In this document: positions 6,466 through 7,694 of the stretch, one piece after another | Layout: the number at the start of each line of letters is the position of its first letter | Numbering within the stretch: the stretch's first letter is position 1 | DNA from: Vulcanimicrobiota bacterium | Lineage (GTDB): Bacteria; Vulcanimicrobiota; Vulcanimicrobiia; Vulcanimicrobiales; Vulcanimicrobiaceae | DNA: 7,694 bases | Assembly: GCA_019233415.1 (NCBI GenBank) | Contig: JAFAMK010000391.1 | Coordinates: forward strand, 1 to 7,694 | Direction: 5' to 3' | Notes under the pieces: generated by a model | Seen by the model: only the letters and a program-made list of their open reading frames with translations | The model's database searches: none | Told to the model about the DNA's origin: nothing | Translations under genes and position numbers: made by a program

Positions 6466-6530
6466 GTGCGGACCCGCTGTGATACGCGCACACCCCGCCG
6501 CGTTCCTACCATGCGCGAGCGGGTCTGCAC
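6466..6530. promoter_or_regulatory. Inverted repeat in the divergent tRNA-Tyr / tRNA-Thr(TGT) spacer
   Basis: A 13-bp arm at 6466-6478 (GTGCGGACCCGCT) is repeated inverted at 6518-6530 with one mismatch that can still pair as G-U in RNA. The arms enclose 39 nt and sit between the two divergent tRNA starts (6462 and 6559), where both promoters must lie. I see no convincing -35/-10 pair for either tRNA. The repeat may be an operator or a leader fold. Confidence 0.5.
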
Positions 6531-6558
6531 GTCGCACCACCCGAACGAGTCGCGCGAC

Positions 6559-6646
6559 GCCGACGTTCCCTAGCGGTCGATGGGACCGGTTTTGTAAACC
6601 GGCTGCCGAAAGCACACCGTGGGTTCGAATCCCACCGTCGGCTCCA
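6559..6646 (+). tRNA. tRNA-Thr (anticodon TGT) with a long, type II-like variable arm
   Basis: This 88-nt gene folds fully. Acceptor GCCGACG/CGTCGGC is perfect; D stem CCC/GGG has A14, G15, G18 and G19 in place; anticodon stem CCGGT/ACCGG encloses loop TTTGTAA with anticodon TGT (6593-6595); the T arm is GTGGG-TTCGAAT-CCCAC; U73 and CCA are encoded. The variable region (6603-6618) is 16 nt and can form TGC-CGAAA-GCA, whereas bacterial tRNA-Thr normally has 4-5 nt there. G1-C72, C2-G71, G35-U36 and U73 are shared with the tRNA-Thr(GGT) in this window, so charging by ThrRS is the likeliest reading. Variable-arm and D-loop sizes equal those of the adjacent tRNA-Tyr. It is divergent from tRNA-Tyr. 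Confidence 0.9.
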
Positions 6647-6654
6647 TCTTCGTT

Positions 6655-6676
6655 TGCCTGACGACTGCCTGACGAC
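6655..6676. repeat. Perfect 11-bp tandem duplication
   Basis: TGCCTGACGAC occurs twice back to back in the 62-nt spacer between tRNA-Thr(TGT) and the ferredoxin-like gene. I see no hairpin terminator in this spacer. The duplication may be chance slippage or a small protein-binding site. Confidence 0.5.
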
Positions 6677-6705
6677 GATTCGCGAACCGATGTGTTGAAG
6701 AGCGT

Positions 6706-7068
6706 GTGGTGAGCGAACCGATCGAGGTCAAACCGATGTGGCGGCGGGCCGGTGGGCTTGCGCTGGTGTGCGAGAAGTGCCTCAACGTGCGCTTTCCGGA
6801 AGACTTTCCGGAGCATGCGGGCGACGAGCGGCTCAAGCTGCGCGAGTGGCTGAAGGACCGGCTCAAGGCCGAGGGGCACTGGGGCGCGGTCCGTGCGACG
6901 GGGACGACGTGTCTGGACGTCTGCGCGGTCGGGCGCGTAACGGTGCTGATCGACCCGGTCGGGCGCGGCGGCGAGCAGAAGTGTCTGGTCTTCGACCCGC
7001 TCGAAGATCGCGAGCTCATCTACGCGACGATCGTCCGCGAGCTGGCGCCCCAAGAAAGTCCAGTCTAG
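6706..7068 (+). CDS. Small thioredoxin-like [2Fe-2S] ferredoxin-type protein
   Basis: This is a 120-residue cytoplasmic protein with five cysteines: C22 and C25 (VCEKC), C69 and C73 (GTTCLDVC) and C93. The second pair, followed by AVGRVTVLIDP and a C-terminal helix, resembles the CLxxC...GxxVxVxP pattern of thioredoxin-fold (Shethna-type) [2Fe-2S] ferredoxins, so C22, C25, C69 and C73 are candidate cluster ligands. The first pair is CxxC rather than the wider spacing of classical members, so zinc binding or a variant family is possible. The start is one of two adjacent GTG codons (6706 or 6709); 6709 is better spaced from GAAGAG. It stands alone after tRNA-Thr(TGT), converges on sigH and ends in the bidirectional terminator at 7075-7101. 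The redox partner is unknown. Confidence 0.78.
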   Translation: MVSEPIEVKPMWRRAGGLALVCEKCLNVRFPEDFPEHAGDERLKLREWLKDRLKAEGHWGAVRATGTTCLDVCAVGRVTVLIDPVGRGGEQKCLVFDPLEDRELIYATIVRELAPQESPV

Positions 7069-7074
7069 GCGCCA

Positions 7075-7101
7075 AAAGGCCCCGCGCTAGGCGGGGCCTT
7101 T
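7075..7101. terminator. Bidirectional intrinsic terminator between convergent genes
   Basis: An 11-bp stem (AAAGGCCCCGC with GCGGGGCCTTT) closes the loop GCTAG. Reading plus, the stem runs into TTTCGTTT; reading minus, into TTTTGG. It can end both the ferredoxin-like gene (stop at 7068) and sigH (stop at 7164). Confidence 0.87.
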
Positions 7102-7163
7102 CGTTTCCGTCCCACTCCTCGAAGACGTCGGCTGACGGATCAGCTACGCGCCCCTATGTCCTT

Positions 7164-7694
7164 TCAAGGTAGTTCGATCTCGGCGAGGTTCTTCTCGATC
7201 TTCCGCTTGACGCGCTGGAGCGCGTTGTCGATCGACTTGACGTGGCGGTTCAGATCGCGCGCCATTTCCTGGTAGGACTTGCCCTCCAGGTACGACAGCA
7301 GCACCTGCGACTCGAGGTCCGACAGGTTCTCCTGAATCCGCGCCTTGATGTCCTCGGAGACTTCCTGGTTGATCACGAGCTCTTCGGGATCGGAGGTCTT
7401 CTGGGAAGGCATCACGTCGAGCAGCGTTCGCTCGCTGTCTTCGTCGTAGATCGGCTTGTTCAGCGAGATGTACTGGTTCAGCGGGATGTGCTTTTGCCGC
7501 GTCGCCGTCTTGATGGCGGTGATGATCTGACGCGTGATGCACAGCTCCGCGAAGGCACGGAAACTGGAAAGTTTGTCCGCCTTGAAATCGCGGACGGCCT
7601 TGTACAGGCCGATCATGCCTTCTTGGATGATGTCCTCTCGGTCAGCGCCGATGAGGAAGTAACTCTTTGCCTTGATGCGGACGAAGTTCTTGTA
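7164..7694 (-). CDS. sigH: RNA polymerase sigma-H-type factor, N-terminus beyond the right edge
   Basis: This is a sigma-70-family factor that directs RNA polymerase to a subset of promoters. The frame is open to the window edge: 176 residues are visible and roughly 40 N-terminal residues are missing. Region 2 carries YKNFVRIKAKSYFLIGADRED and QEGMIGLYKAVRDF, followed by FRAFAELCITRQIITAIKTA, RQKHIPLN and LNKPIYDEDSERTLLDV. Region 4 (SYQEMARDLNRHVKSIDNAL, then QRVKRKIEK) has the helix-turn-helix. The whole closely resembles Bacillus SigH/Spo0H. In Bacillus the gene controls the transition state and sporulation entry; outside Firmicutes its regulon is generally unknown, and no sporulation gene is seen here. 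It converges on the ferredoxin-like gene and shares its terminator. The ATG at 7616 is internal to region 2 and is not the start. Confidence 0.95.
   Translation of the reverse strand, partial: YKNFVRIKAKSYFLIGADREDIIQEGMIGLYKAVRDFKADKLSSFRAFAELCITRQIITAIKTATRQKHIPLNQYISLNKPIYDEDSERTLLDVMPSQKTSDPEELVINQEVSEDIKARIQENLSDLESQVLLSYLEGKSYQEMARDLNRHVKSIDNALQRVKRKIEKNLAEIELP

Noticed and set aside
5951..6661. Plus-strand ORF of 236 codons across the tRNA region
   Set aside because: It reads through the antisense of tRNA-Gly and tRNA-Tyr and gives the well-known false peptides of the GFEPAYRFREPNLQSGAI type; the tRNAs explain the sequence.
6151..7053. Minus-strand ORF of 300 codons
   Set aside because: It runs antisense to the ferredoxin-like gene and through three tRNA genes; high GC leaves long open shadow frames.

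Overview
The window is high-GC bacterial DNA. It carries a partial sigma-H-type sigma factor that closely resembles the Bacillus SigH/Spo0H family, tRNA genes with encoded CCA ends, and a lipoprotein with a cellulose-binding-type module. High GC, a Firmicute-like SigH and proline/alanine-rich proteins together suggest an uncultured lineage such as Eremiobacterota/WPS-2 or a neighbouring phylum. This placement is a weak inference, because no rRNA or ribosomal protein lies in the window.

Layout, left to right. At 1-561 (minus) is the start of a helical-repeat protein that runs off the left edge. At 619-3574 (minus) is a tight three-gene operon: a conserved protein of unknown function, fumarylacetoacetase (last step of tyrosine/homogentisate breakdown) and an Sfp-type phosphopantetheinyl transferase. 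Its genes overlap as GTGA and ATGA. Immediately upstream on the same strand are a perfect hairpin (3600-3622) and tRNA-Thr(GGT). The tRNA 5' end overlaps the 3' end of a PD-(D/E)XK endonuclease gene of the group I intron-associated family. Next, on the minus strand, come a secreted lipoprotein with a CBM2-like module, a Thr-Pro linker and an unassigned C-terminal domain, then its promoter, a terminator, tRNA-Gly(TCC) and tRNA-Tyr(GTA). A divergent tRNA-Thr(TGT) starts the plus-strand segment, which continues with a small thioredoxin-like [2Fe-2S] ferredoxin-type protein. A bidirectional terminator separates that gene from the convergent sigH, which runs off the right edge.

How it fits together. 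The four tRNAs stand in the same chromosomal order as the widespread Thr(TGT)-Tyr(GTA)-Gly(TCC)-Thr(GGT) cluster that precedes tuf in many bacteria, such as E. coli thrU-tyrU-glyT-thrT-tufB. Here the cluster is disrupted: about 2.6 kb (lipoprotein plus endonuclease) lies between Gly and Thr(GGT), Thr(TGT) is transcribed divergently, and tuf does not follow.

The most unusual features are a tRNA-Thr(TGT) with a 16-nt, type II-like variable arm; the endonuclease that uses nucleotides 8-10 of a tRNA gene as its stop codon; and a catabolic operon placed directly behind a tRNA hairpin with no room for its own promoter.
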